A stretch of DNA of 17,144 nt from Bacteroidota bacterium (GTDB lineage: Bacteria; Bacteroidota; Bacteroidia; Sphingobacteriales; Sphingobacteriaceae): positions 1 to 17,144 of the forward strand of contig JAEXHI010000033.1 in NCBI GenBank assembly GCA_023450085.1, written 5' to 3'. The position numbers and the translations under genes were made by a program. Under the pieces are notes generated by a model. It saw nothing but the letters and a program-made list of their open reading frames with translations, did not search any database and was not told where the DNA came from. Within the stretch, counting starts at the first letter, position 1; each line of letters begins with the position of its first letter. This document shows positions 6,867-14,052 of this stretch, piece after piece.

Positions 6867-7604
6867 ATGAATAATCTAGTCATAGATATTGGCAATACCT
6901 ATAGCAAACTAGCAGTCTTTAAGCAAAAAGAACTCCTCTATTTCGAACAACTTGAAAAAATAGAAGAGGCTAACCTCTTAAAACTAATTACCGAATACAA
7001 GATTGTAAGCTCTACGGTTTCTAGCGTAAGCAACCAGATAGATGATTTGGAAAAATTGCTCAAGCAACACACTACTTATGTGCGCTTTAGTACCCAAATT
7101 GTAGGTGGAGTAAAGAGTTATTATGAAAGCCCGCAAACTTTAGGTTTGGATAGATGGGCGAAAGTAATTGCCGCGCATTGCTTATACAATGGCCAAAATA
7201 CACTGATGATTGATGCAGGCACTTGCATTACCTATGATGTGCTTACGGCTAACAATGAATATTTTGGAGGAAGCATAAGTTTGGGTTTGAACATGCGTTT
7301 TAAAGCATTGAACCACTATACAGGGCGTTTGCCCTTGGTGACTTGGGATAAAATGCAGGAAGTAATAGAAGAAGGAAGCAATACCCAAAATGCCATAAAG
7401 CGAGGGGTGCTACAGGGTGCGGTAAATGAAATAGAAGGTTTTATTGCCCTAGAACAGCACAGAAACCCCGATTTGAAGGTGGTATTAACTGGAGGTGATT
7501 CGCTTTTTTTGAACAAGCAATTAAAAAATAGCATATTTGCCGCCCAGATTACACATGAACCATATTTGGTTTTAAAAGGATTGAATGAAGTTATTACATT
7601 ATAA
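6867..7604 (+). CDS. coaX: Type III pantothenate kinase
   Basis: 245 residues from the ATG at 6867; the in-frame TTG three bases earlier is unlikely to be used. CoaX phosphorylates pantothenate, the first step of coenzyme A synthesis, in the cytoplasm, and belongs to the ASKHA fold. All class III motifs are present: DIGNTYSK at residues 7-14 (phosphate loop), GLDRWAK at 93-99, DAGTCITYD at 116-124 and LTGGDS near the C-terminus. The length is normal. The next gene, for an outer-membrane protein, begins one base after the coaX stop if its ATG at 7606 is used, so the two are co-transcribed; coaX upstream of lptC and a PpiD-like foldase is a recurring order in this phylum. Confidence 0.96.
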   Translation: MNNLVIDIGNTYSKLAVFKQKELLYFEQLEKIEEANLLKLITEYKIVSSTVSSVSNQIDDLEKLLKQHTTYVRFSTQIVGGVKSYYESPQTLGLDRWAKVIAAHCLYNGQNTLMIDAGTCITYDVLTANNEYFGGSISLGLNMRFKALNHYTGRLPLVTWDKMQEVIEEGSNTQNAIKRGVLQGAVNEIEGFIALEQHRNPDLKVVLTGGDSLFLNKQLKNSIFAAQITHEPYLVLKGLNEVITL

Positions 7605-7605
7605 A

Positions 7606-8916
7606 ATGAACAAAAAAATGAAGCATGTTTATGTTGCTTGCCTGCTAATGGCTTCTTTTGGAGCTTATGCACAAACAACTGTGCAGTCGCCATATTCTAA
7701 ATTTGGTTTAGGAAACCTTAAAGGTTCTATTTTACCCAACCAAAGAGCTATGGGTGGAATTTCTGCTGGTGTTTTTAGGTCGAGCTACATCAATACCATC
7801 AATATGCAAAACCCAGCATCATACGCAGGGATTAATTTAACTACTTTGGATATTGGGATGTCAGGAAGCTTTGCTAATTTGAAAACCAATAGCCTGAGCG
7901 AAAACAGCTTCAACTCTTCATTGAGTCATTTGGCAATGGCTTTTCCAGTAACCATGAAATCAGCACTGAGCGTGGGTATTTTGCCTTACTCGGAACTGGG
8001 TTACAATTTCAGTAACCGAATGACTGTGGGCAATAGCACAGACAATAATAAAACGGTAGATTATCTGTATAGTGGTGAAGGAGGTTTGTCTAAAGCCTAT
8101 ATTGGTTACGGTATCCAGTTTGGTGATCACTTTAGAGTTGGTGCCAATGCTGAATATCTTTTTGGTAACCTGATACAAAACCGCTCAACAGAATATGTGA
8201 ACGAAGCTGGAGCCATCAACTCGCGTGACCAGTTAAAAAACAGTGTTTCTGGCTTTAATTTTACTTACGGAGCACAGTATGATTTCCGCCTAGGTAACAA
8301 AACTTCATTGGTATTGGGCTATTCAGGTTCTTCTTCTTCAAAACTAAATTCCGAAAAAAGTCAATATATCACCATTTACAACAAAGACTCACAAGGGAAT
8401 GAGCTTTCTGCTTTAGATACCTTGTACTCTGTTGAAAATGGGAAAACTAACCTGAAATTACCGTTAGTACATAATTTTGGATTTACTTTGGTTAAAGAGA
8501 ACAAATGGTTAATTGGAGCAGATTACCGTACAGGTAAATGGTCAGATATGTCTATCGATAACGTTAACCAAAACCTAAAAGATACTTATGGTTTTTCAGT
8601 AGGTGGACAATTTACTCCTGACATCTCCGCTATCAATGGCTATTTCAAAAGAGTAGAATATCGTTTAGGAGTTAGTTACGATAAAACTTATATCCAAATG
8701 AATAATCAAGATGTGAAGCAAATGGCGGTAACGTTTGGTTTAGGTTTACCGCTACAACCTGCTTATGCAAGATCATCATTCTATAAAATGAACGTTTCAG
8801 CAGAAATCGGAAGAAGAGGAAAAGTAAGTAACGGTTTAATCCAAGAACGCTATGTAAACATCCACTTAGGCTTTATGTTGAACGATAAATGGTTCCAAAG
8901 GTTTAGGTTCGATTAA
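7606..8916 (+). CDS. Outer-membrane beta-barrel protein, FadL/PorV-like in general form
   Basis: 436 residues from ATG 7606, chosen over the in-frame ATG at 7585 that would overlap coaX by 20 nt, because it gives a compact signal peptide: MNKKMKHVYVACLLMASFG, then AYA-Q as cut site. The mature protein opens with SPYSKFGLGNL and QRAMGG, followed by an NPAS motif (QNPASYAG), a pattern typical of Bacteroidota FadL-like or PorV-like barrel proteins. The rest alternates short polar turns with amphipathic strands and ends in KWFQRFRFD, with aromatic residues near the C-terminus as for barrel insertion. It has no plug or TonB box. Substrate is unknown. Sitting between coaX and lptC it probably belongs to the standard envelope operon of these bacteria. 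Confidence 0.85.
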   Translation: MNKKMKHVYVACLLMASFGAYAQTTVQSPYSKFGLGNLKGSILPNQRAMGGISAGVFRSSYINTINMQNPASYAGINLTTLDIGMSGSFANLKTNSLSENSFNSSLSHLAMAFPVTMKSALSVGILPYSELGYNFSNRMTVGNSTDNNKTVDYLYSGEGGLSKAYIGYGIQFGDHFRVGANAEYLFGNLIQNRSTEYVNEAGAINSRDQLKNSVSGFNFTYGAQYDFRLGNKTSLVLGYSGSSSSKLNSEKSQYITIYNKDSQGNELSALDTLYSVENGKTNLKLPLVHNFGFTLVKENKWLIGADYRTGKWSDMSIDNVNQNLKDTYGFSVGGQFTPDISAINGYFKRVEYRLGVSYDKTYIQMNNQDVKQMAVTFGLGLPLQPAYARSSFYKMNVSAEIGRRGKVSNGLIQERYVNIHLGFMLNDKWFQRFRFD

Positions 8917-8937
8917 GAAGCATTGTTAAGTTGTTGA

Positions 8938-9561
8938 ATGGAGGCGAATAAAGGTCAATGGTTACTGAGTGGTGTTCGATGGACAGCGTACTTTCGTCGT
9001 AGAACCTCGGCTTTTTACTTTCTGCTTGCTGTTTGCTGTTTGTCGCTTTCTGCCTGTGAAGGTGATGACCTCAAAAAAGTTTCGTCCATTGCTGCTAATA
9101 AAATTACCTTAAGTAGGGAGCGAACTTATGGCGTAGAAATCATATATAGTGACTCGGCTAAAGTAAAAGCCAAAGGATATGCACCTATTTTAGATAAAGT
9201 AACGCCATCGGCAGGAGCGAATTATAGCGAGATGCCAAAAGGCGTGACAATCTATTTTTACGACGAATTTATGAAAACCAAGGGGAGCATTACCTCGGGT
9301 TACGCCATCAATAAAGAAACCGAACGGATTACTATTTTCAGAAAAAATGTGGTGGTAGTAACCGATAATATGACCTTTAATACGGAGGAATTGATTTGGA
9401 ATGAAAATACCAAAATGTACAATTCGCCAGCAGGGACAGTGACGACTAAAGATGGAAATGTACTAACAGGAACTAGTTTTTCTGCCCCTCAAGATTTTAG
9501 TACTTATAGCATCACTTTACCTTCAGCGAAGGCTTATGTAGAGGATGGAAAGCTGCCTTAG
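8938..9561 (+). CDS. lptC: LptC-like LPS export lipoprotein
   Basis: 207 residues. A long N-terminal region leads to a lipobox LSLSAC with the lipidated Cys at residue 40, so in this phylum LptC is anchored by lipid rather than by a helix. The mature part resembles the LptC/OstA jellyroll: ITLSRERTYGVEIIYSD, PKGVTIYFYDEF, TEELIWNENTKMYNS and TVTTKDGNVLTG, the last matching the typical LptC/LptA strand pattern. LptC passes LPS from the LptBFG transporter across the periplasm. CEGDD after the Cys is acidic and loosely like a surface-export signal of Bacteroidota lipoproteins, which would be unexpected for LptC; I treat it as incidental. About 25 residues precede a normal lipoprotein signal start; they are encoded next to a 7-bp-period tract (9019-9053), so the true start may lie further in. 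Confidence 0.85.
   Translation: MEANKGQWLLSGVRWTAYFRRRTSAFYFLLAVCCLSLSACEGDDLKKVSSIAANKITLSRERTYGVEIIYSDSAKVKAKGYAPILDKVTPSAGANYSEMPKGVTIYFYDEFMKTKGSITSGYAINKETERITIFRKNVVVVTDNMTFNTEELIWNENTKMYNSPAGTVTTKDGNVLTGTSFSAPQDFSTYSITLPSAKAYVEDGKLP
9019..9053 (+). repeat. Heptamer-period tract inside the lptC signal-peptide region
   Basis: Five 7-bp units follow one another: TTTCTGC, TTGCTGT, TTGCTGT, TTGTCGC, TTTCTGC. They encode the hydrophobic core of the LptC signal peptide (about residues 28-39). Unit change would shift frame by one base per unit, so variation here would matter. Confidence 0.5.
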
Positions 9562-9647
9562 AACGTCAAAATTTTAACGGATATCTGCCTAGTTTTCAAG
9601 TCGAAAAACAATTGAAATTTAATATTTTCTAATTTGTCGCAAATTTG

Positions 9648-9655
9648 TATCTTGC
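9648..9655 (+). promoter_or_regulatory. Possible -7 promoter element for the PpiD-like gene
   Basis: TATCTTGC, one base short of TAnnTTTG, lies 47 nt before the ATG at 9702 in a 140-bp AT-rich gap. No -33 TTG at normal spacing was found. Tentative. Confidence 0.3.
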
Positions 9656-9701
9656 GCCCTCTTAAAATTTACTAACAAAATAAAGATTTATAAAGAATAA
9701 T

Positions 9702-11801
9702 ATGGGTTTAATGACTTTCATGCGTACCAAAATGGGCTACTTTTTAGTGGGTGGTATCGCAGTGGTGCTGGCGTTATTTGTTTTAGAGCCATTATTGCAA
9801 CAAGGTACAGCAATATTTGGTGCCGCATCAAGAACGGTTGTAGGAAGTATTGATGGCGAAGATGTAAAATACGACGCATTCAATGCAAAAGTAGAGCAAA
9901 CTTCTGCTCAATTTAAGCAACAGTACGGTGGCGTGATGAATGCCCAAATGCAATCAATGGCAGTAGACCAAGCTTGGCAAGCAGAAATTGCCAATGTAGT
10001 GCTAGGTAAAGAATTCGACCGTGTTGGATTAGCGATTTCTTCTGATGAGCTTTTTGATTTGATTCAAGGTAAAAAGCCAAGCCCGCTAATCACTCAATAT
10101 TTCGGCAATCCACAAACTGGTGAGTTTGACAGAACTGCGGTAATGACTTCTTTGAAAAGCAGAGATAAAAACCCTCAGTTGGCTCAACAATGGTTGATGT
10201 TGGAGAACGAAATCGAAAAACAAGCACTTCAATCGAAATACACTAAGCTAGTGAGTAACTCTGTTTACGTAACTACTTTAGAGGCAAACGATGAGTATGC
10301 CAACCGTAACAAATTGGTAAACTTTAAATATGTAAACCTTGATTATAGCTCTATTTTAGATGCAAACGTTAAATTGACTGATGCAGACTACAAAGAGTAC
10401 TATGATGAGAACAAAAAACGTTTTGACAATCCAGCAGAAAGAAGAGATTTCAAATATGTTTCTTTCAGTATTTTGCCTACGGCTGCAGATAGCGCTATTG
10501 TAAAAACTCAAATCGAGAAATTAGCAGCTGATTTCAAAACTACTCCTAATGATTCGTTATTCTCAGCAAATAACTCAGACGTTAAGGTTCCTTATACTTA
10601 CCTTTCAAAAGGTAAATTAGATCCAGCAGTTGATTCAGTAATTTTCAACTATCCAGTAGGAAGTTTCTATGGACCAAAATTCTCTGGAAATTCTTATAAA
10701 TTAGTTAAGGTAGTTGATAGTCGTTTCTCTCCAGATTCAGTAAAAGCAGCTCACATTTTGATTAACCCAGCACAGGTTGGTGGCGAAGACAAAGCTTTTA
10801 AGTTAGCTGACTCTTTAAAGTCATTAGCGCAAGGTGGTAGCAACTTTGGTGAATTGGCTAAAAAATTCAGTGTTGATGGTTCAAAAGACCAAGGCGGTGA
10901 TTTAGGTACTTTCGCTCGTGGAGCAATGGTGCCAGAATTTGAAAACGCAGCTTTCAATGGTAAAGCAGGTGATATCAAAGTGGTAAAATCTCAATTTGGC
11001 GTTCACGTAATCAAAATCGAAAAGCAAGTTGGTTCATCTAAAGTAGTGAAGTTGGCTTACATCGAGAAAAACTTAGCACCTAGCCAAAAAACAAGAGATG
11101 CAGCGTATAAAAAAGCCAATGCTTTCTTAAGCGAAGCTAAATCTGACAATTTCGCAGCGTTAGCTCAAAAACAAGGATATACCGTTGGTGTAGCTGAAGC
11201 AATTACAGCTACTCAAGGATATGCTCCAGGTTTGGATAACCCACGTCAATTAATTAGAGAAGGTTACGAAGCAGATAAAGGTGATGTATTACCTCAAGTT
11301 TACACCATGGATAATGCTTACGTAGTAGCTCAATTAACAGGTATTAAGCCAAAAGGTCAATTATCTTTAGAAGATGTAAAGAAACAAATTGAACCTCAAG
11401 TGTTAAATGCGAAAAAAGCTAAAATGTTGACAGAGAAATTTGACAAAGCATTAGCTGGAACTTCTAGCATTGATGCAGTAGCTCAAAAAGTGGGTAAGGC
11501 AGCTACTCCAGTTCAAAATATGGTATTTGCTAATCCTATTATCCCAGGTTTATCACAAGAGAACAAAGTAATTGGAACAGTATTTGGCTCACAAGTTGGA
11601 AAACTTTCTAAAGCGGTTAGCGGCGACAGAGGCGTTTACGTTTTTGTAGTAGAAGGTTTCACTAACCCAGCGCCTTTAGCAAACACATTCAAGCAAAAAG
11701 AAGGAATGTTAATGAGCATTAGCCAACGTGCATTAGGTGGCGCATTCCAAGCTTTACAAGAAAAAGCAGACATAAAAGACAATAGGGTGAAATTCTATTA
11801 A
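9702..11801 (+). CDS. PpiD-like periplasmic peptidylprolyl isomerase (SurA_N plus parvulin domain)
   Basis: 699 residues. One membrane helix near residues 11-31 (GYFLVGGIAVVLALFVLEPL) anchors it in the inner membrane with the body in the periplasm. A SurA_N_3-type helical chaperone region follows (about 35-235; starts GSIDGEDVKYDAFN). A complete parvulin (PpiC/rotamase) domain lies at about 346-441: KAAHILI, FGELAKKFS, GGDLGTFARGAMVPEFE and FGVHVIKIE are its strands and signature. A second, degenerate rotamase-like region may occupy 460-600. The protein helps fold outer-membrane proteins leaving the Sec channel. Length fits the Bacteroidota form, longer than E. coli PpiD. It is followed by a rho-independent terminator, so it ends the coaX-OMP-lptC-ppiD block. 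Codon use is visibly more regular than in its neighbours, as for a highly expressed gene. Confidence 0.93.
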   Translation: MGLMTFMRTKMGYFLVGGIAVVLALFVLEPLLQQGTAIFGAASRTVVGSIDGEDVKYDAFNAKVEQTSAQFKQQYGGVMNAQMQSMAVDQAWQAEIANVVLGKEFDRVGLAISSDELFDLIQGKKPSPLITQYFGNPQTGEFDRTAVMTSLKSRDKNPQLAQQWLMLENEIEKQALQSKYTKLVSNSVYVTTLEANDEYANRNKLVNFKYVNLDYSSILDANVKLTDADYKEYYDENKKRFDNPAERRDFKYVSFSILPTAADSAIVKTQIEKLAADFKTTPNDSLFSANNSDVKVPYTYLSKGKLDPAVDSVIFNYPVGSFYGPKFSGNSYKLVKVVDSRFSPDSVKAAHILINPAQVGGEDKAFKLADSLKSLAQGGSNFGELAKKFSVDGSKDQGGDLGTFARGAMVPEFENAAFNGKAGDIKVVKSQFGVHVIKIEKQVGSSKVVKLAYIEKNLAPSQKTRDAAYKKANAFLSEAKSDNFAALAQKQGYTVGVAEAITATQGYAPGLDNPRQLIREGYEADKGDVLPQVYTMDNAYVVAQLTGIKPKGQLSLEDVKKQIEPQVLNAKKAKMLTEKFDKALAGTSSIDAVAQKVGKAATPVQNMVFANPIIPGLSQENKVIGTVFGSQVGKLSKAVSGDRGVYVFVVEGFTNPAPLANTFKQKEGMLMSISQRALGGAFQALQEKADIKDNRVKFY

Positions 11802-11822
11802 TCTTATTTACTTAATTTTGTA

Positions 11823-11859
11823 ACCGTCCAAGCTTCAAACTTGGGCGGTTTTTTGTTTT
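11823..11859 (+). terminator. Rho-independent terminator after the PpiD-like gene
   Basis: Ten-pair stem ACCGTCCAAG (11823-11832) with CTTGGGCGGT (11840-11849), one pair being U-G, 7-nt loop, then a T-rich run TTTTTTGTTTT through 11859. It starts 21 nt after the stop codon. Confidence 0.9.
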
Positions 11860-11890
11860 AAAGAAAGTTAGTAGGCTTTTAGCTCTTCTA

Positions 11891-11917
11891 ACTTTTGACT
11901 TTACACTTTTGACTTAG
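11891..11917 (+). repeat. Heptamer-period tract just before the DUF2480 start
   Basis: ACTTTTG ACTTTAC ACTTTTG ACTTAGC gives four 7-bp units; ACTTTTGACTT occurs twice exactly, at 11891 and 11905. The tract ends 4 nt before the ATG at 11922 and so occupies the ribosome-loading region. It recalls short 7-bp repeats seen between genes in related genomes (from memory). Confidence 0.5.
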
Positions 11918-11921
11918 CAAA

Positions 11922-12437
11922 ATGGATATTCAAGAAAACATCGTTAATAAAGTTGCAGCTAGTGGTTTAATCACTTTTAATTTAGAAGATTATCTTGAAA
12001 GTGGCGAACGCGTGCTGTACGATATAAAAGACAATCTTTTTCACGGGTTAATGTTAAGAGAGAAAGACTTTCGTGAATTTGTAAAAGAGCATGACTGGCA
12101 ACAGTATCAAGATAAAAATATTGCTATTACCTGTACCGCTGATGCCATAGTGCCTACTTGGGCCTATATGTTGCTGGCTAATAAAATGAAGCCTTTCGCA
12201 AACGAGGTGGTCTTTGGTAACTTGGATACCTTAGAAACAGTATTGTTCTCAAAAGCCTTGGCAAAGGTTAATCTTGAGGATTATGCCAATCAAAGAATAG
12301 TAGTTAAAGGCTGTGCGAATCCGCAAATACCAATTTCAGCTTATGTGGAAATTACAGCACTGTTAACTCCCGTGGTAAAAAGCTTGATGTATGGGGAGCC
12401 ATGCTCAACTGTGCCCCTTTACAAAAGAAAAGATTAG
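11922..12437 (+). CDS. DUF2480 family protein
   Basis: 171 residues, cytoplasmic by sequence: no signal peptide or membrane span. The opening NKVAASGLITFNLEDYLESG and the central block CTADAIVPTWAYMLL are the hallmarks of DUF2480, a short family found across Bacteroidota. Function unknown. A conserved Cys-Ala pair in VKGCANPQIPISAYVEI and a second Cys in GEPCSTVPLYKRK near the end are the most distinctive residues; they could be redox or metal related but nothing proves it. The gene stands alone between a terminator upstream and its own downstream gap with a candidate promoter for the next gene. Confidence 0.88.
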   Translation: MDIQENIVNKVAASGLITFNLEDYLESGERVLYDIKDNLFHGLMLREKDFREFVKEHDWQQYQDKNIAITCTADAIVPTWAYMLLANKMKPFANEVVFGNLDTLETVLFSKALAKVNLEDYANQRIVVKGCANPQIPISAYVEITALLTPVVKSLMYGEPCSTVPLYKRKD

Positions 12438-12460
12438 CCATTTTATTTTTCGCGAAAGCG

Positions 12461-12468
12461 TATATTTG
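12461..12468 (+). promoter_or_regulatory. Candidate -7 promoter element for the DUF3108 gene
   Basis: TATATTTG, followed by C, is an exact match to TAnnTTTG and lies about 100 nt before the ATG at 12567. A T-rich stretch (12441-12450) stands where a -33 element is expected, without a clear TTG. Confidence 0.5.
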
Positions 12469-12566
12469 CCTACATTTTGTTCTTTTGCCTGTGCGTTTTA
12501 ACAAATGTTAACACCTGTTCCATTAGATTTTTTAAAAATTGGATTACTTTTTGTTTTAACTAGGGC

Positions 12567-13340
12567 ATGAGAAAATTAGCGTTAATATTAGCGATAGTTG
12601 CTTGTGGGAAGTTTTCCCTTGCCCAAGAGCTGCCCATTAAGAAGGAAACTGTCTTTAAGGAAGGAGAAGTGCTTACCTATAAATTAAAGTACGGTTTTAT
12701 TACTGCTGCCGAAGCAACCATTAAGGTAGAGGCTTCGGATATGAAGTTTGATGGAAACTCCACCTACAAGCTGGTGGTTGATGCACGTACCTCAGGAACC
12801 TTCGATATCTTTTATAAAATCAGGGACCATTACGATTCATACATCCATAAAACAGAACTTACTCCTTATTTTTATCAAGAGGACGTTAGGGAAGCAAATT
12901 ACCGTAGACAAGATAAGGCTAGGTTCTATCAAGATGGCAAAAAGGTCATCGCCAATAGGGGAACCTTTGCTACACCAACTACGCAGACTTTTGATTTGGT
13001 TTCTGCCTATTATTTTGCCCGTAGCCTAGATATTTCAAAACTGAAAATCAACGATACCTTTAAGCTTAATTATTTCTTGGGTGATGAAATTTCGTCCCTA
13101 GAGATACAATACATCGGCAAGGAAACGATTAAATCCAAATTGGGGAAGATCAATTGTCTTAAATTTAGTCCGTCAATTAAGCCTGGACGTATTTTTAGAA
13201 AAGATAGTAAGTTGTACCTTTGGATTACCGATGACGGAAACCGAGTGCCAGTGAAGGCCCAAGTGGAAATATTAGTAGGTTCGGTAACATTAGAAATTAA
13301 ATCGGCCGAAGGCTTAAAATACCCCATAGGACAAGGTTAA
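12567..13340 (+). CDS. DUF3108 family secreted protein
   Basis: 257 residues with a signal peptide MRKLALILAIVACGKFSLA cut before QELP. The mature part opens KEGEVLTYKLKYGFITAAEATIKVE, which is the diagnostic start of DUF3108, followed by YKLVVDARTSGTFDIFYKIRDHYDSYI and a C-terminal LYLWITDDGNRVPVKAQVEI block. These all fit a mostly beta periplasmic protein. DUF3108 proteins have no agreed function; they are broadly distributed among Gram-negative bacteria and are thought to be envelope related. The internal Cys in KINCLKFSP may be structural. It has its own candidate promoter and is 69 nt upstream of the DUF3109 gene. Confidence 0.9.
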   Translation: MRKLALILAIVACGKFSLAQELPIKKETVFKEGEVLTYKLKYGFITAAEATIKVEASDMKFDGNSTYKLVVDARTSGTFDIFYKIRDHYDSYIHKTELTPYFYQEDVREANYRRQDKARFYQDGKKVIANRGTFATPTTQTFDLVSAYYFARSLDISKLKINDTFKLNYFLGDEISSLEIQYIGKETIKSKLGKINCLKFSPSIKPGRIFRKDSKLYLWITDDGNRVPVKAQVEILVGSVTLEIKSAEGLKYPIGQG

Positions 13341-13369
13341 CTGTTTAAGTCTTTTAATCGATAGAAGCT

Positions 13370-13381
13370 ACGATTAATCGT
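13370..13381. repeat. Perfect 12-bp palindrome between DUF3108 and DUF3109 genes
   Basis: ACGATTAATCGT is a perfect palindrome, and TTAATCG at 13355-13361 can also pair with CGATTAA at 13371-13377. It lies 29 nt before the DUF3109 start. It could be a dimeric operator or chance in AT-rich DNA. Confidence 0.35.
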
Positions 13382-13409
13382 TTTGCAGTTAAACAATTAA
13401 ACATAAACA

Positions 13410-13976
13410 ATGATTGAAGTTCAAAGTACCTTATTGCACGAAGACCTGATTAAAGAGGATTTTGTGTGTAATTTAAGCAAGTGTAAAGGGATTTGTTGTG
13501 TAGAGGGAGATGCAGGTGCTCCGCTTGAGCAAGCAGAGAAGGAAATATTGGAACAGATATATCCTAAAATAAAACATCTGTTAGCTCCAAAAGGCATTGC
13601 CGCTATTGAGGAGTATGGCACTTCTGTGTTAGATTTGGATGGAGACTTAACTACTCCTTGCGTAGATGGACATAAGGAGTGTGCCTATGTAACCTTTGAG
13701 AACGGTATTACTAAATGTGCTATCGAAAAGGCTTATGAACAAGGTTTGGTAGATTGGAAAAAACCAATTTCTTGCCACTTGTATCCTATCAGGGTTACCC
13801 AGTATCCAGAGTTTGAAGTCTTGAACTACGACAGATGGCATATTTGTAAAGATGCTTGTACTTTTGGAAGAGAACTAAAAGTGCCAGTTTATAAATTCCT
13901 TAAAGACCCTCTAATTAGAAAATACGGAGAGGAGTGGTATACAGAGCTTGAAGAAAATTTAGCGGAGAATAGCTAG
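13410..13976 (+). CDS. DUF3109 family Cys-rich protein, probable metal binder
   Basis: 188 residues, cytoplasmic. It has ten cysteines visible: Cys20, 25, 29 and 30 in the N-terminal motif CNLSKCKGICC, then Cys84, 91, 103, 122, 146 and 150. The first cluster resembles the CxxxCxxCC motif of the YkgJ/UPF0153 zinc-iron binding proteins to which DUF3109 is related, and the block ISCHLYPIRVTQYPEFEVLNY is the typical DUF3109 core. Number and layout of Cys residues suggest an iron-sulfur or zinc site; the metal is not known from sequence. Function unknown. The gene is 69 nt after the DUF3108 gene and could share its transcript. Start ATG 13410 begins MIEVQSTLLHEDLI, which matches the family's usual N-terminus. 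Confidence 0.9.
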   Translation: MIEVQSTLLHEDLIKEDFVCNLSKCKGICCVEGDAGAPLEQAEKEILEQIYPKIKHLLAPKGIAAIEEYGTSVLDLDGDLTTPCVDGHKECAYVTFENGITKCAIEKAYEQGLVDWKKPISCHLYPIRVTQYPEFEVLNYDRWHICKDACTFGRELKVPVYKFLKDPLIRKYGEEWYTELEENLAENS

Positions 13977-14021
13977 TCATTCCTTAATTGTTTTAATTTT
14001 AGATAAATAGAGACATTCTTA

Positions 14022-14029
14022 TATTTTTG
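14022..14029 (+). promoter_or_regulatory. Candidate -7 promoter element for the rml operon
   Basis: TATTTTTG matches TAnnTTTG exactly and ends 23 nt before the TTG start of rmlB. Transcription would start about 15 nt before the coding region, leaving a very short leader. No convincing -33 TTG. Confidence 0.45.
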
Positions 14030-14052
14030 TAAGAACAACATACATTATTGCT

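Noticed and set aside
6683..6895. 70-codon minus-strand frame in the gap before coaX
   Set aside because: It overlaps the coaX start on the opposite strand, has no recognisable motif and its basic, hydrophobic mix fits chance in AT-rich DNA.
7585..7605. Earlier ATG for the outer-membrane protein, overlapping coaX
   Set aside because: It would add seven residues before a signal peptide that is already complete from 7606.
9563..9578. Near-palindrome around CGTCAAAATTTTAACG after lptC as terminator
   Set aside because: The central part is only A and T, the stem is weak and no T-tract follows.
12748..13029. 93-codon plus-strand frame inside the DUF3108 gene
   Set aside because: It is an off-frame shadow of a gene with a signal peptide and full family match.
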